Positions 42,719-51,452 of a stretch of 64,000 nt of DNA are shown here, piece after piece. The stretch is taken from positions 1 through 64,000 of the forward strand of contig CAYPWF010000003.1 in the NCBI GenBank assembly GCA_964414345.1. Direction: 5' to 3'. The notes beneath the pieces were generated by a model. The model was given only the letters and a program-made list of their open reading frames with translations. It did no database searches and had not been told where the DNA came from. The translations under genes and the position numbers were made by a program. Every line of letters starts with the position of its first letter. Positions within the stretch are counted from its first letter, which is position 1. This stretch comes from Desulfocorpusculum sp964414345 (lineage in GTDB: Bacteria; Desulfobacterota; Desulfocorpusculales; Desulfocorpusculum).

Positions 42719-43552
42719 TCAGTAAAGGGATCTCAAATCCTCCCCACTCACCCCACCGAAGACGAACTCCTCTGAGGGGAAGCTCCCATCCTTCACCTCT
42801 TGCTTGAAGCTCTGCAGAGCCCTGACAACCTCTGGACCCAGGTCAGCATAGCGCTTGACGAACTTGGGCAGGAACTTCTCGAAGAGTCCCACCATGTCGT
42901 GGAAGACCAGCACCTGGCCATCGCAATACCTGCCAGCACCTATGCCTATGGTGGGGATTCTGAGTCTTGCAGTGATGAGTCTTCCCACCTCCTCGGGCAC
43001 GCACTCCATCACTATGGAGAAGGCTCCAGCCGCCTCCAGGGCTAGCGCGCTGTCCAGAAGGTTCTTCACGGCCTGTATGTCCTTGCCTTGGACCCTGAAC
43101 CCCCCTAGTTTGGAGATGGTCTGGGGCGTGAGGCCTATGTGGGCCATGACCGGGATGCCCGCATCCACTATGGCTTTAACTTTATCTGCGACCTCCACCC
43201 CGCCTTCCAGCTTCACCACGTCACAACCCCCCTCTTTCATAAGACGGGTGGCGTTCACTATGGCCTGTTCGCAGGAAACATTATAAGACCCGAAGGGCAT
43301 GTCCCCCACGATCATGGCATTGGGGGCCCCCCTTACCACCGGTCTGATATGGTGGATCATCTCCTCCATGGTGACGGGCACAGTGGAATCCAGTCCCAAA
43401 ACCGTCATGGCCAGGGAGTCCCCCACCAGGATTATCTCGATGCCCGCCTTGTCTACAAAGTGGGCCGTTGGGTAGTCGTAGGCCGTGGTCATACTTATCC
43501 GCTCTTTCCGCTCCTTCATCTTCTGCAACTGCGTGATTGTTACTTTGGGCAT
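42719..43552 (-). CDS. panB: 3-methyl-2-oxobutanoate hydroxymethyltransferase (canonical)
   Basis: 277 aa with the full canonical set: LVGDSLAMTVLGLDSTVPV, GDMPFGSY, KLEGGVEV, AHIGLTPQTISKLGGF, MECVPEEVG with catalytic Glu, and GAGRYCDGQVLVFHDMVG. It adds a hydroxymethyl group from methylene-tetrahydrofolate to 2-oxoisovalerate. It is the first gene of a panB-panE pair. Compare with the diverged paralogue at 33900. Confidence 0.95.
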   Translation of the reverse strand: MPKVTITQLQKMKERKERISMTTAYDYPTAHFVDKAGIEIILVGDSLAMTVLGLDSTVPVTMEEMIHHIRPVVRGAPNAMIVGDMPFGSYNVSCEQAIVNATRLMKEGGCDVVKLEGGVEVADKVKAIVDAGIPVMAHIGLTPQTISKLGGFRVQGKDIQAVKNLLDSALALEAAGAFSIVMECVPEEVGRLITARLRIPTIGIGAGRYCDGQVLVFHDMVGLFEKFLPKFVKRYADLGPEVVRALQSFKQEVKDGSFPSEEFVFGGVSGEDLRSLY

Positions 43553-43637
43553 GCCAAGTCCTCCTCAACTCCGTTCTCTAGTGTCCGGCTTTTCGCTGTA
43601 GTGCCGGGCTTACTATCCCTTCTGGGTCCTTAACCCG

Positions 43638-43820
43638 TATTATTCTCCAAAACCTCTGACTTTGGGGGCTACACCCCCAACCCCCCGGTCGCGCCTTGGC
43701 AGATCCTGACTCAAACCAGGGCCGAGTCTGAGACTGAAAATCAGGGTGTTCTTGAGCATTGACCGGTTTATCTCAATATTTGATCAAGATAGCCCACAAT
43801 ATTCACTTATTGTGAGAGAT
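43638..43820 (-). repeat. Dispersed intergenic repeat, copy 5 (inverted)
   Basis: It begins ATTATTCTCCAAAACC, then the GGGGGCTACACCCCC hairpin, CTGACTCAAACCAGGGCC, AATCAGGGTGTTCTTGAGCA, and ends in an eroded hairpin AGCCCACAATATTCACTTATTG. It fills the space between panB and the Cys-rich gene. Confidence 0.85.
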
Positions 43821-43837
43821 ATGTTTTAGACCGACAA

Positions 43838-44251
43838 TTATGGTTCGCCCCAGAAATATCCACAAGTCCCTCCAGAGGCAGCCACATCCAGAAGGTCTCT
43901 CTCATCCAGCGGGAACACCGTGCAAACCTTCCACCTACAGGTGTTATACACCTTACATAACCCCTCCCTGCTCAGAGCAGGGCACTTGAATAGGAAGCTA
44001 CAACAAACGCCGCACTGACGACAGTTCCCCATTCGGGAGGAGAGCTTGGCCGAAACATATCCTTTTCTCAAATGCACCAGATAGAACCTTCTAAGTTTTC
44101 CCAAAAAGAGCCTCCAGGCAGTTACAATGCACAATAGTATTTCTCTCAGCCTGGTTGAAATGCTCCCCCTTCGCGCCCCTCCCAAATCTCCCTGAAACCT
44201 TGTAGATCCAATCCATGCTGCATTATTTCTTCCAAGACCGCAAAGGTTCAT
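43838..44251 (-). CDS. Cysteine-rich YkgJ-like protein
   Basis: 137 aa. A basic, hydrophobic N-terminal helix (about 35-60) is followed by NCRQCGVCC, SFLFKCPAL, LCKVYNTC, KVC and GTCGYF. The CxxCGxCC start and later cysteines match the zinc or iron-sulfur binding YkgJ family, though shorter than usual. Its ATG shares one base with the stop of the upstream ACT-domain gene (TAATG), so the two are co-translated. Role unknown. Confidence 0.65.
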   Translation of the reverse strand: MNLCGLGRNNAAWIGSTRFQGDLGGARRGSISTRLREILLCIVTAWRLFLGKLRRFYLVHLRKGYVSAKLSSRMGNCRQCGVCCSFLFKCPALSREGLCKVYNTCRWKVCTVFPLDERDLLDVAASGGTCGYFWGEP

Positions 44252-44670
44252 TAGGATGCACTCCTCGTAAAACCGCCTGAGCTTTTAATCCTGTGCCCTT
44301 TTCCCTCCAGCACCTGCAAAGCCCTCCCTAGATCCTCATCTCTAACCAGAAAGTAATCTGTCCGGCAAGTGGATATAACACATATAGGAATCTCTGCTTG
44401 GGCAAGGGCGGAGCTTATCAGGGCAATAAGCCCAATGGAGTTGGGATCAAGCGGTCCTTCCAACTCGAGCACCCTCCATCCCCCCTGGCAAGCAACCCCC
44501 TGGGGAACGGCCTTCTCACTGCAAACTACGGAAAGCTCGTGAGGGGTTGATGTGATACTGGCCACTTCCCCGGCCCAAGCCCACTTTGGCGGTGAATCGC
44601 CCGCAGGTAGCTGACACATGGCGACTCTGCCATCCAGCAGCCTAAGGCAAAGCCCGGTGCTAGCTTTCAT
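44251..44670 (-). CDS. ACT-domain (CASTOR-type) regulatory protein
   Basis: 139 aa, made of two small beta-alpha domains. The second (about 80-130: GLIALISSALAQAEIPICVIS, DYFLVRDEDLGRALQVLEGKG) matches the ACT domains of the CASTOR/YbaK-adjacent family that bind amino acids. It probably senses an amino acid or regulates a partner. ATG 44670 has AGGAGA upstream. Coupled with the downstream Cys-rich gene. Confidence 0.75.
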   Translation of the reverse strand: MKASTGLCLRLLDGRVAMCQLPAGDSPPKWAWAGEVASITSTPHELSVVCSEKAVPQGVACQGGWRVLELEGPLDPNSIGLIALISSALAQAEIPICVISTCRTDYFLVRDEDLGRALQVLEGKGHRIKSSGGFTRSAS

Positions 44671-45033
44671 TCTCAAGTGTCTCCTATGTCTGGGCTAATC
44701 CGTACCTCCTCAGTGGCCCAGCCCTATTCCCGGCCACTGGCTTTGGTAAGTGAGATACCCCCGCACCACCCTGGAGACAAAGGCACCTTATCTCCTGAAA
44801 AAGCCATTTCTATTTGGGTTCCGGCCTTGCGATCAAGTCTCCTTCTAGCCGTTCTCTTGACTGCACCGGCAGGTCATTGTTCTATATCATAACCCAATAA
44901 CTCATGGGCAGCCTACCTAAAGGTTCCAAAGGGCTGCTTTAAGTCAATGGGAGGCTGAACCGATAAGACTTGAGAGCCCATGGGCTACGAGGCCGGGGAG
45001 CTGCCCCGGTCTAACAACACGGAGGCCTTAGAG
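44671..45033. other. Divergent intergenic region
   Basis: This 363-bp stretch lies between the ACT-domain gene (leftward) and the phosphofructokinase gene (rightward) and should hold both promoters. The short plus frame starting at 44677 has no ribosome site and odd composition. No clear -35/-10 pair or RNA is seen. Confidence 0.4.
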
Positions 45034-46128
45034 ATGCCAAGGGGCACGAGAATAGTAATCAACACGGGCGGTGGAGATGCGCCGGGTCTGAACGCTGTTA
45101 TAAGAGCGGTTGTGCTTGCAGCCCACCAGAGAAGTTGGGAGGTGTATGGGAGCAGAAATGGATATGAGGGGCTCTTGGACATAGACCAACTGGTCAGGCT
45201 CAGCCCTGAGATGGTGTCCAACATTACAGCCCTGGGGGGCACCATCCTGGGGACCACCAACAAGGCAAATCCCTTTGAGCTGGTGGTGGAGACGGCTTCT
45301 GGAGAGGTTCAAAAAAAGGATGTGTCGGACAAAATAGTGGCCAATTTCAAGCGGCTTGGCCTGGATTACCTCATAGCAGTGGGAGGCGACGGCAGCCTGG
45401 CCATAGCCCAGCGTTTCTTTGAGAAAGGAATACCTGTGGTTGGTATCCCAAAAACCATAGACAATGATCTTTCGGCCACAATGGTCACCTTTGGTTTTGA
45501 CACTGCAGTCTCCACAGCCACCGAGGCCATAGACAAGCTCCATTCGACCGCCTCGGCCCACGAGAGGATAATGGTGGTGGAAGTAATGGGCAGGTACGCC
45601 GGCTGGATAGCTTTGCACAGCGGCATTGCAGGCTCTGCCGATGCTATTCTCATACCCGAGATTCCTTATGACATAGACAAAGTTTGCCGGCGTCTTATGG
45701 AAAACGAGCTGAATGGAAGGCGCTACGGAATCGTCGTGGTGGCCGAGGGGGCCGCCCCTGTGGGAGGCAGTGTGACCGTTAGGGGAACCGGGGAGCTGGG
45801 ACGCGATCAGGTGCTCTTGGGGGGTGTTGGGGAGAATGTGGCTAGAGAGATAGCCCTTAGAACCGGGAAAGACACAAGGTCTTTGGTGCTGGGGCATCTT
45901 CAAAGGGGAGGGTCCCCCACCACCTTTGACAGGCTCTTGGCCACCCGCTTTGGAGCTGCTGCAGTGAGATTCATAGAGCAGGGGCTCTCAGGGATCATGG
46001 TGGCTAACAACCCTCCCGGAATGGCTGCAGTTCCTCTTGAAATGGCTGTGCAAAGGATGAAGAGAGTTCCTCTTGACTCGGACACTGTTGAAACGGCGCG
46101 GGATCTAGGGATCTGCCTGGGGGATTGA
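45034..46128 (+). CDS. pfkA: 6-phosphofructokinase family protein
   Basis: 364 aa. NTGGGDAPGLNAVIRAVV, the nucleotide motif GGDGS, PKTIDNDL with catalytic Asp, and VEVMGRYAGWIAL identify the PfkA superfamily. GGDGS is typical of ATP enzymes (PPi enzymes have GGDD), while Lys in PKTIDND is shared with PPi and group III members, so I expect an ATP-using group III type but cannot exclude other donors. I chose ATG 45034 with GGAGG 8 bases upstream; an ATG at 44980 would add 18 residues. Class II aldolase for the next glycolytic step lies at 61264. Confidence 0.9.
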   Translation: MPRGTRIVINTGGGDAPGLNAVIRAVVLAAHQRSWEVYGSRNGYEGLLDIDQLVRLSPEMVSNITALGGTILGTTNKANPFELVVETASGEVQKKDVSDKIVANFKRLGLDYLIAVGGDGSLAIAQRFFEKGIPVVGIPKTIDNDLSATMVTFGFDTAVSTATEAIDKLHSTASAHERIMVVEVMGRYAGWIALHSGIAGSADAILIPEIPYDIDKVCRRLMENELNGRRYGIVVVAEGAAPVGGSVTVRGTGELGRDQVLLGGVGENVAREIALRTGKDTRSLVLGHLQRGGSPTTFDRLLATRFGAAAVRFIEQGLSGIMVANNPPGMAAVPLEMAVQRMKRVPLDSDTVETARDLGICLGD

Positions 46129-46130
46129 TT

Positions 46131-47081
46131 TCAGCGGTTGAGACGCTCCAGTATGTTATGGGCCACCTGCAAGGCTTTGTTTCTTAGATTCTCTGAAACA
46201 TATCCTTCCCGGGCAAGCAGTTCCAGTCTTTCCCGGTCCAGAAGAAAAGCCTTTTCTCCCGGACGTCGAACCACATCTATCTCCAAGTCCACGTACCTGG
46301 CTCCATAAGGATACATCTCCACCGGAGTATTCACATTATGATACTCTCCCTTTAGAGTTCCTGTGCCCGAATAATAAACATGGCGCACAGACCAGGCTCC
46401 TTCCCTGATCTCGGTTATGGCATAATCACCTTCTTCTATGGGCATCTCCAAGCCGTCGTACCATCCCTGGCTGAGCCTTCTTTTCACTACAAAGCCCTCG
46501 GTGGAAAACTCAATAAGGGTGGCCTCCCTGGGCCTCGCAGGTCTGGCTCCCACCCGCACATGTTCCAACCTGACCGATCCGCCCCTGCCCAGAGAGCCCA
46601 GCACCAGTTCCTGGAAAAGCTTGATCCCGGCTTGCTGAATGCTTGAGGGATCATCCCCTAAAGCTTGCTCGCAGCTCTTCACAGCCCGCCAGTTTATTAT
46701 TCTGAGCCTGTGATGTTTGGGTATCGTGGGCACCACGCTCCCCCGCACACAGTCCAGCACCTCCTTGGCCGCCCCGGGAAACTCCACGCCGGCTCTCACC
46801 CATCCATCCCTTTCTTCCTCCGGGTCCAACCTGACCAGAACCGCATCGGTCAGTTGAAGCTGCAGGAATCGAAGAAGCTCCCAAACCAGTTCGGTCTCCC
46901 CCAGAATGTCCACCCCGTGGAGACTGTATCGGTCTTGTAAGATGGTCTGCGCAGCTCCTTGGACTTCAGGAAGTTTAAGCCTGGCTTTCAGCTCGGCAGT
47001 AGGCTCCACCACCTCATGCCCGCCTTCCAGCAGAAGCCGGGCCAAAGCCGTGCCATACATTCCACTGATCTTAACTCTCAA
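46131..47081 (-). CDS. FAU-1-like RNA-binding/ribonuclease protein with DUF402 domain
   Basis: 316 aa. The N-terminus VKISGMYGTALARLLLEGGHEVVEP and the C-terminal DUF402 domain (TPVEMYPYGARYVDLEIDVVRRP, LLAREGYVSENLRNKALQ) match the FAU-1 protein of archaea, an AU-rich RNA-binding protein described as RNase E/G-like. It is shorter than archaeal FAU-1 (about 470 aa). It probably acts in RNA processing or decay in the cytoplasm. It ends 2 bp from the phosphofructokinase gene, tail to tail. Confidence 0.75.
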   Translation of the reverse strand: MRVKISGMYGTALARLLLEGGHEVVEPTAELKARLKLPEVQGAAQTILQDRYSLHGVDILGETELVWELLRFLQLQLTDAVLVRLDPEEERDGWVRAGVEFPGAAKEVLDCVRGSVVPTIPKHHRLRIINWRAVKSCEQALGDDPSSIQQAGIKLFQELVLGSLGRGGSVRLEHVRVGARPARPREATLIEFSTEGFVVKRRLSQGWYDGLEMPIEEGDYAITEIREGAWSVRHVYYSGTGTLKGEYHNVNTPVEMYPYGARYVDLEIDVVRRPGEKAFLLDRERLELLAREGYVSENLRNKALQVAHNILERLNR

Positions 47082-47185
47082 GGCTTCCTCCGCCCCCCAA
47101 ACGCTTCTGAGGGCTCTTGGGGGCGTTTATCCTTTGAGTTCCCCGCTTCCCTAGGTTATCACTTTTCAGGAACTTGCTTCGCTTG

Positions 47186-48409
47186 TCAACAAAATTCTGC
47201 CTTGGTTCCCCCTTCGGCTGATATGACGGCCTTGAGCGCCGAGGCTTCCCAGATCCTCTCCGGTTCGGCCACAGCCAGGAGATGCGCCCTACGCCCTTTT
47301 TCTATGCAGCCCAGAGCAGGCCTAGAGGATGAACGCAGGACACGGGCTGAGTTCAAGGTGGCGGCCCTAAGAGCCCCTGACATCCCCAACCCGGCATCAG
47401 AAAGCAAACGGATCTCCTCATAGAGAGATTCCCCTATCTGCACATGGAGTGCCCCTGCATCGGTGCCTACGGCTATTGGCACTCCCAGTTCATTGGCCGC
47501 GGCCACATGCTCTTGCTGCATGGAGTAGATCCGGCGGGTGTTCTCCAGGAGCTGTGGCGCACAGCCTGGTTCTTTGGAGTATTTCTCCAGGAGCCTGTAC
47601 ACAGGAACAAGGGTAGGGACCCATGTGACAGAGCTCTGGGACATCAAATGAATAGTCTCCATGTCCATGAGGTAGCCGTGCTCCAAGGTGTCTGCACCGG
47701 CCTCCAATGCTGTTCTGGCCCCCTGGCTTCCATTGGCGTGCACCATGACCCCGAGCCCAGCTTCTTTGGCCTTGGAGACCATTCGCCCCAAATCCTCTTT
47801 TTGGAAGCCGCAAGCGTCCCTCACCCGCCCAAGCATGAAATCCACGGGGCCTGTGAGAATCACCTTCAGGAAGAGAGCCCCCATTCTGAGCAGCCCCTCC
47901 AATATCTCCTTGAACTCATCCATGTCCCTCACACTACGCCCCAGAAACCCACCATATGTACCTGGAGCATGTAAGGCCCAGCCACAGCCCTGAACCTCCA
48001 CCCTCCCACCCAGGGAGGACCCCATAATCTGCGAGATTTTCTCCGCAGTCCTATGCCCAGCATCCCTCAGGGCTGCGATCCCGGATTCCAGACAGGCTCG
48101 AAGCCTTTCTCCAATCTTGTCTTCACCACCCAAGCCCAGATGCACATGGGCATCCACAAAAGCCGGGAATAGGAAAGAATCCGATAAGTCTATTACCCGG
48201 GTCCAAGGGGGTATCCGCGGATCTGTCTCTTGAGCCTGGATCATACGGCTTATCTTTTCCCCTTCTGTCAGGACACCTCTGCATGGTGAGGGAGGTTCCC
48301 CCGCCCTGGCCACCACTCCTCTTGCCAGGATTAGGGTAGCCTCAGCTCTTTTCAAGCATATGATTCGTGCCACTTTCTCCCCAGCAAACAAACCAGGATT
48401 GTTTCCCAA
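47186..48409 (-). CDS. Imidazolonepropionase-like metal-dependent amidohydrolase
   Basis: 407 aa. FVDAHVHLGLGGED supplies HxH, ALFLKVILTG a possible metal-bridging Lys, VMVHANGSQ and DTLEHGYLMD further His ligands, and AVGTDAGAL the final Asp. This is the layout of prolidase/imidazolonepropionase-type amidohydrolases, two metals or one, hydrolysing amide bonds in small molecules or dipeptides. Substrate not visible. It stands alone with a leftward orientation; the N-terminal strand region (about 1-60) is the usual split beta-sandwich. Confidence 0.85.
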   Translation of the reverse strand: MGNNPGLFAGEKVARIICLKRAEATLILARGVVARAGEPPSPCRGVLTEGEKISRMIQAQETDPRIPPWTRVIDLSDSFLFPAFVDAHVHLGLGGEDKIGERLRACLESGIAALRDAGHRTAEKISQIMGSSLGGRVEVQGCGWALHAPGTYGGFLGRSVRDMDEFKEILEGLLRMGALFLKVILTGPVDFMLGRVRDACGFQKEDLGRMVSKAKEAGLGVMVHANGSQGARTALEAGADTLEHGYLMDMETIHLMSQSSVTWVPTLVPVYRLLEKYSKEPGCAPQLLENTRRIYSMQQEHVAAANELGVPIAVGTDAGALHVQIGESLYEEIRLLSDAGLGMSGALRAATLNSARVLRSSSRPALGCIEKGRRAHLLAVAEPERIWEASALKAVISAEGGTKAEFC

Positions 48410-48564
48410 GCCCCTTCACTCCGGGGGCTACACTTGAAAGCCACGGGCAGGCCTTGGAGAAAGCGCATCTATCACCCCGGTGAACGGAGCGGGCCTGGAA
48501 GGGGAAGATGTTTAAAACAGCAAGGCCCTGGAGTGTCTCACCCCTTGCAGCCGCCTCTCCCTTT

Positions 48565-48846
48565 CTATCTGCCGATCTTTCTCCTTGGGATGAGAACTTT
48601 GCCCGCAATGAGGATTCCCACGGTGATCACCCCGGCCAGAGGTGAAACATAGAAGATGGAACCCAGGCCGCCCAAGATGAGCCCGGCCCAAAGACCGGTG
48701 AGAAACATGGCCCTGAAAGGATTTCCGAGAGGCGCAGAGCCCAGGAGAAAACCTGTCCTTCTTGTGCTGTAGGCCGCAATCAAGACCCCTAAAATCACAA
48801 ATCCGTATCCCAGCAAAATAGGTCCCAGGGCAGGGGCGCCCTTCAA
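48565..48846 (-). CDS. Small three-helix membrane protein
   Basis: 93 aa with three hydrophobic segments (LLGYGFVILGVLIAAY, MFLTGLWAGLILGGLG and GVITVGILIAGKVLI) and a basic C-terminal tail PRRKIGR. Its start overlaps the stop of the next upstream gene by ATGA. No family recognised. Confidence 0.6.
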   Translation of the reverse strand: MKGAPALGPILLGYGFVILGVLIAAYSTRRTGFLLGSAPLGNPFRAMFLTGLWAGLILGGLGSIFYVSPLAGVITVGILIAGKVLIPRRKIGR

Positions 48847-49274
48847 GCCAGTACCCCCCTATCCTCTTCGTAATTCTGGGCAAACAATGCGCCCGCCCCC
48901 TTGAAAACGTTGGCATGGCCCAGGATGTAGTCCGCCAACTCTCTTCTTCTCCGTTCTTCGAGCCCGTTGAATATGCGCCTCATCTGCTCCAAGTCGGCCG
49001 TGCTTTCCATGAGCTCCCAGAGCTCCTCAGGCTTTTCAGGAAGCACAGAGGCGGACTCCTGGGGTGTGGAGGCAGCGAAAACTGCCCTGGCTTCCAACAA
49101 GAGAGCCTTGAGGGCTTGATAAAGCTCCTCCACTTGAGCCTCCAGCAGTTGCGCAGAGGCACAAGACTCGGTCAAGGCTACCAACTCGCCTCCCTGTGGG
49201 GGAAAGGCCACCAGAGTCACGCTAGGCATCTCACCTTTCACCTGATTCACCACCATTCTCAACATCGCCCTCAT
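48843..49274 (-). CDS. Hypothetical soluble helical protein
   Basis: 143 aa. After a strand-rich start (MRMVVNQVKGEMPSVTLV) the protein is predicted mostly helical, with Glu/Ala/Leu-rich helices (LLEAQVEELYQALKALLLEA, LEQMRRIFNGLEERRRRELA). No signal peptide. GGGGGAG precedes ATG 49274. It is coupled to the small membrane protein (4-bp overlap), suggesting a two-component complex. Not recognised. Confidence 0.55.
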   Translation of the reverse strand: MRAMLRMVVNQVKGEMPSVTLVAFPPQGGELVALTESCASAQLLEAQVEELYQALKALLLEARAVFAASTPQESASVLPEKPEELWELMESTADLEQMRRIFNGLEERRRRELADYILGHANVFKGAGALFAQNYEEDRGVLA

Positions 49275-49312
49275 GCAAGCTCCCCCGGGATTTCTACTCT
49301 ATGATCGTGGAC

Positions 49313-49732
49313 TCAGATGGAGCTTTCCCATCCCTGCCCGAAATCCGCAAGAGGTCTAATCTCGGTGACCTCGAAGCTCACAGCCGCATGGATAATGGAA
49401 GCGGCTCTTTCTCCGGCGTGTTTGGCTATCTGCTTCCTTATCTCCTCCAGCAGCTCACCCTGGGTCTCACACTCCTTCATGATCATGTAAACCCTCAGCC
49501 CCTTCCACCCCTCCAAAGTTTTTCCGGGCTCAAGGATCATAAAAGCTGCGTGGGGGTTCTCCTGAAGGTTGGCCAGGGTTCGATTCCGTCCCAGGCCCAT
49601 GACCACCGTTCGATCATCAAGCATACGGAGGGAATTGAAGTAGGCAACATTCACCCGGCCGGAGCGGTCGGATGTGGCCAAAGCCCCCAGCCTGGGTTGT
49701 TTGTTGAAAAACTCTACTAGCTTGGATGACAT
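49313..49732 (-). CDS. Pyridoxamine 5'-phosphate oxidase-like flavin-binding protein
   Basis: 139 aa, small split-barrel: LGALATSDRSGRVNVAYFNSL, VVMGLGRNRTLANLQENPHAAF and YMIMKECETQGEL are typical of the PNPOx-like family that binds FMN or F420. Such proteins reduce or oxidise small molecules or act as sensors. The substrate is unknown. It is 38 bp upstream of the hypothetical helical protein gene in the same direction. Confidence 0.8.
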   Translation of the reverse strand: MSSKLVEFFNKQPRLGALATSDRSGRVNVAYFNSLRMLDDRTVVMGLGRNRTLANLQENPHAAFMILEPGKTLEGWKGLRVYMIMKECETQGELLEEIRKQIAKHAGERAASIIHAAVSFEVTEIRPLADFGQGWESSI

Positions 49733-49906
49733 GGCGGCCTCCCCGGGTAGAGTCTTCTTCCAGGTTCAGCCTAGAGAGAGCAAGATGGATTGTCAAGCAC
49801 AGCTTCTTTTGAGGGCGGCAGGGATAGAAGTTGCAAGGCTATGGGGGGTTATGGTAAAAGAGGACGCCTCAATGTCCTGGAAAAAGACTTCCCAAGGAGG
49901 TGAGTC

Positions 49907-51442
49907 ATGAAATCTAAGAAGTCCCGAATAAGTTTTGCTTTTTGGGTATTGGGCCTGAGCCTCCTTCTGATTTGGCCGGCTTGGTGTCAGGCAGGCAAGA
50001 GGGACAACTCCTTGAACATAGCCTGGGAAAAGGAGCTGGAAACCCTGGACCTTTACTACAATACCGCCAGGGAAGGGATCATAGTCAGCTACCTCATATA
50101 TGACACCCTTTTTTACCGCAATCCCGAAACCTCCGATTACATGCCTTGCCTGGCCACGGGCTACAGATGGATAAGCGATACCCTTTTGGAGGTGGATCTC
50201 AGGAAGGGGGTGTATTTCCATAACAAGGAACCCATGGATGCAGAAGACGTTGTATTCACGGTGAACTACGTTACAAACCCGGAGAACAAGGTTCTGGTGC
50301 AGCAGAATGTGAACTGGATGGAAAAAGCCGAGAAGGTGGACCATTACAAGGTTCGAATTCACCTCAAGAAGCCTTTCCCCGCGGCCCTGGAGTATCTTGC
50401 CAATTACCTGCCAATCTATCCCAATGAGTATTACTCGAAGGTTGGTTCCAAGGGGTTTGGGTCGGCACCTGTGGGCACCGGCCCTTACAGGGTGGAAAAA
50501 TTGGAGCCGGGCAAATCAATAGTCTTCGTAAAAAATGATGCCTACTTTGAAGGCAGTCCAAAGGGCAAAGCTTCCATAGCCAAGATTGTGCAGCGCACTA
50601 TCCAAGAGGTGAACACAAAGCTGGCAGAGCTAATAACAGGAGGGCTGGACTGGATCTGGCAGGTTCCTCCAGATCAAGTGGAGAAGCTGGCTCAGGTTCC
50701 CAACATCCAGGTAGTGCCTGCGGAGACCATGAGGGTCGGGTTTCTCTTTATGGATGCAGCAGGACGCTCTGGAGCCAATCCCCTTCAAAAGCTGGAAGTC
50801 AGGCGAGCCCTCAACCATGCCATAGATCGGGAAAGTATGGCCCGCAAATTGGTTGGGGGTCAATCCAGGGTCATCCACACAGCATGCTTCCCCAGCCAGT
50901 TCGGTTGCACTGATGAGGGAGCCATGCGTTATGAGTATGACCCCGAAAAAGCAAAGAAACTCCTGGCCCAGGCAGGATACCCTGAGGGATTCGAAATAGA
51001 CCTTTATGCTTACAGGGAAAGGCCTTATGCCGAGGCGGTGGTGGGCTATTTGAGGTCAGTTGGGATCAAAGCCAATCTGCAGTTCATGCAGTACGCAGCC
51101 ATGAGGGACAAATGGCAAGCCGGTAAGGCTGCATTAGGATACTGGACCTGGGGATCCTATTCCATAAACGACTGCTCTGCCATCACCGGGTACTGGTTCA
51201 AATTCAGCAACGACGATTCTGCAAGGGATGAGCAAGTCAAGGAGTGGCTGGAAACTGCAGACACCACCGTGCAACCCGAGAAACGCAAGGAGTTCTACAA
51301 GAAGGCTCTCCAGAGGATAGCCGAGCAGGCTTATTGGGTGCCATTGTTCTCATATGTCTCCAACTACGCCTTTCACAAGGACCTGGATTTCAGACCCTAT
51401 CCGGACGAAGTGCCCAGGTTCTTCCAGGCCAAATGGAAGTGA
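49907..51442 (+). CDS. dppA: Peptide ABC transporter substrate-binding protein
   Basis: 511 aa with a signal peptide (about 1-29). The family 5 extracellular solute-binding fold is shown by LEVDLRKGVYFHNKEPMDAE, VGTGPYRVEKLEPG, EVRRALNHAIDRESMARK and the late EQAYWVPLFS. It binds di- or oligopeptides, or nickel in some members, in the periplasm. It heads a six-gene plus-strand run ending in an M20 peptidase. AAGGAGG precedes the ATG. Confidence 0.93.
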   Translation: MKSKKSRISFAFWVLGLSLLLIWPAWCQAGKRDNSLNIAWEKELETLDLYYNTAREGIIVSYLIYDTLFYRNPETSDYMPCLATGYRWISDTLLEVDLRKGVYFHNKEPMDAEDVVFTVNYVTNPENKVLVQQNVNWMEKAEKVDHYKVRIHLKKPFPAALEYLANYLPIYPNEYYSKVGSKGFGSAPVGTGPYRVEKLEPGKSIVFVKNDAYFEGSPKGKASIAKIVQRTIQEVNTKLAELITGGLDWIWQVPPDQVEKLAQVPNIQVVPAETMRVGFLFMDAAGRSGANPLQKLEVRRALNHAIDRESMARKLVGGQSRVIHTACFPSQFGCTDEGAMRYEYDPEKAKKLLAQAGYPEGFEIDLYAYRERPYAEAVVGYLRSVGIKANLQFMQYAAMRDKWQAGKAALGYWTWGSYSINDCSAITGYWFKFSNDDSARDEQVKEWLETADTTVQPEKRKEFYKKALQRIAEQAYWVPLFSYVSNYAFHKDLDFRPYPDEVPRFFQAKWK

Positions 51443-51452
51443 GGTTTAGAGG

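Noticed and set aside
44677..44892. 71-aa plus-strand frame in the gap before phosphofructokinase
   Set aside because: No ribosome site, unnatural composition, overlaps the promoter region of flanking genes.
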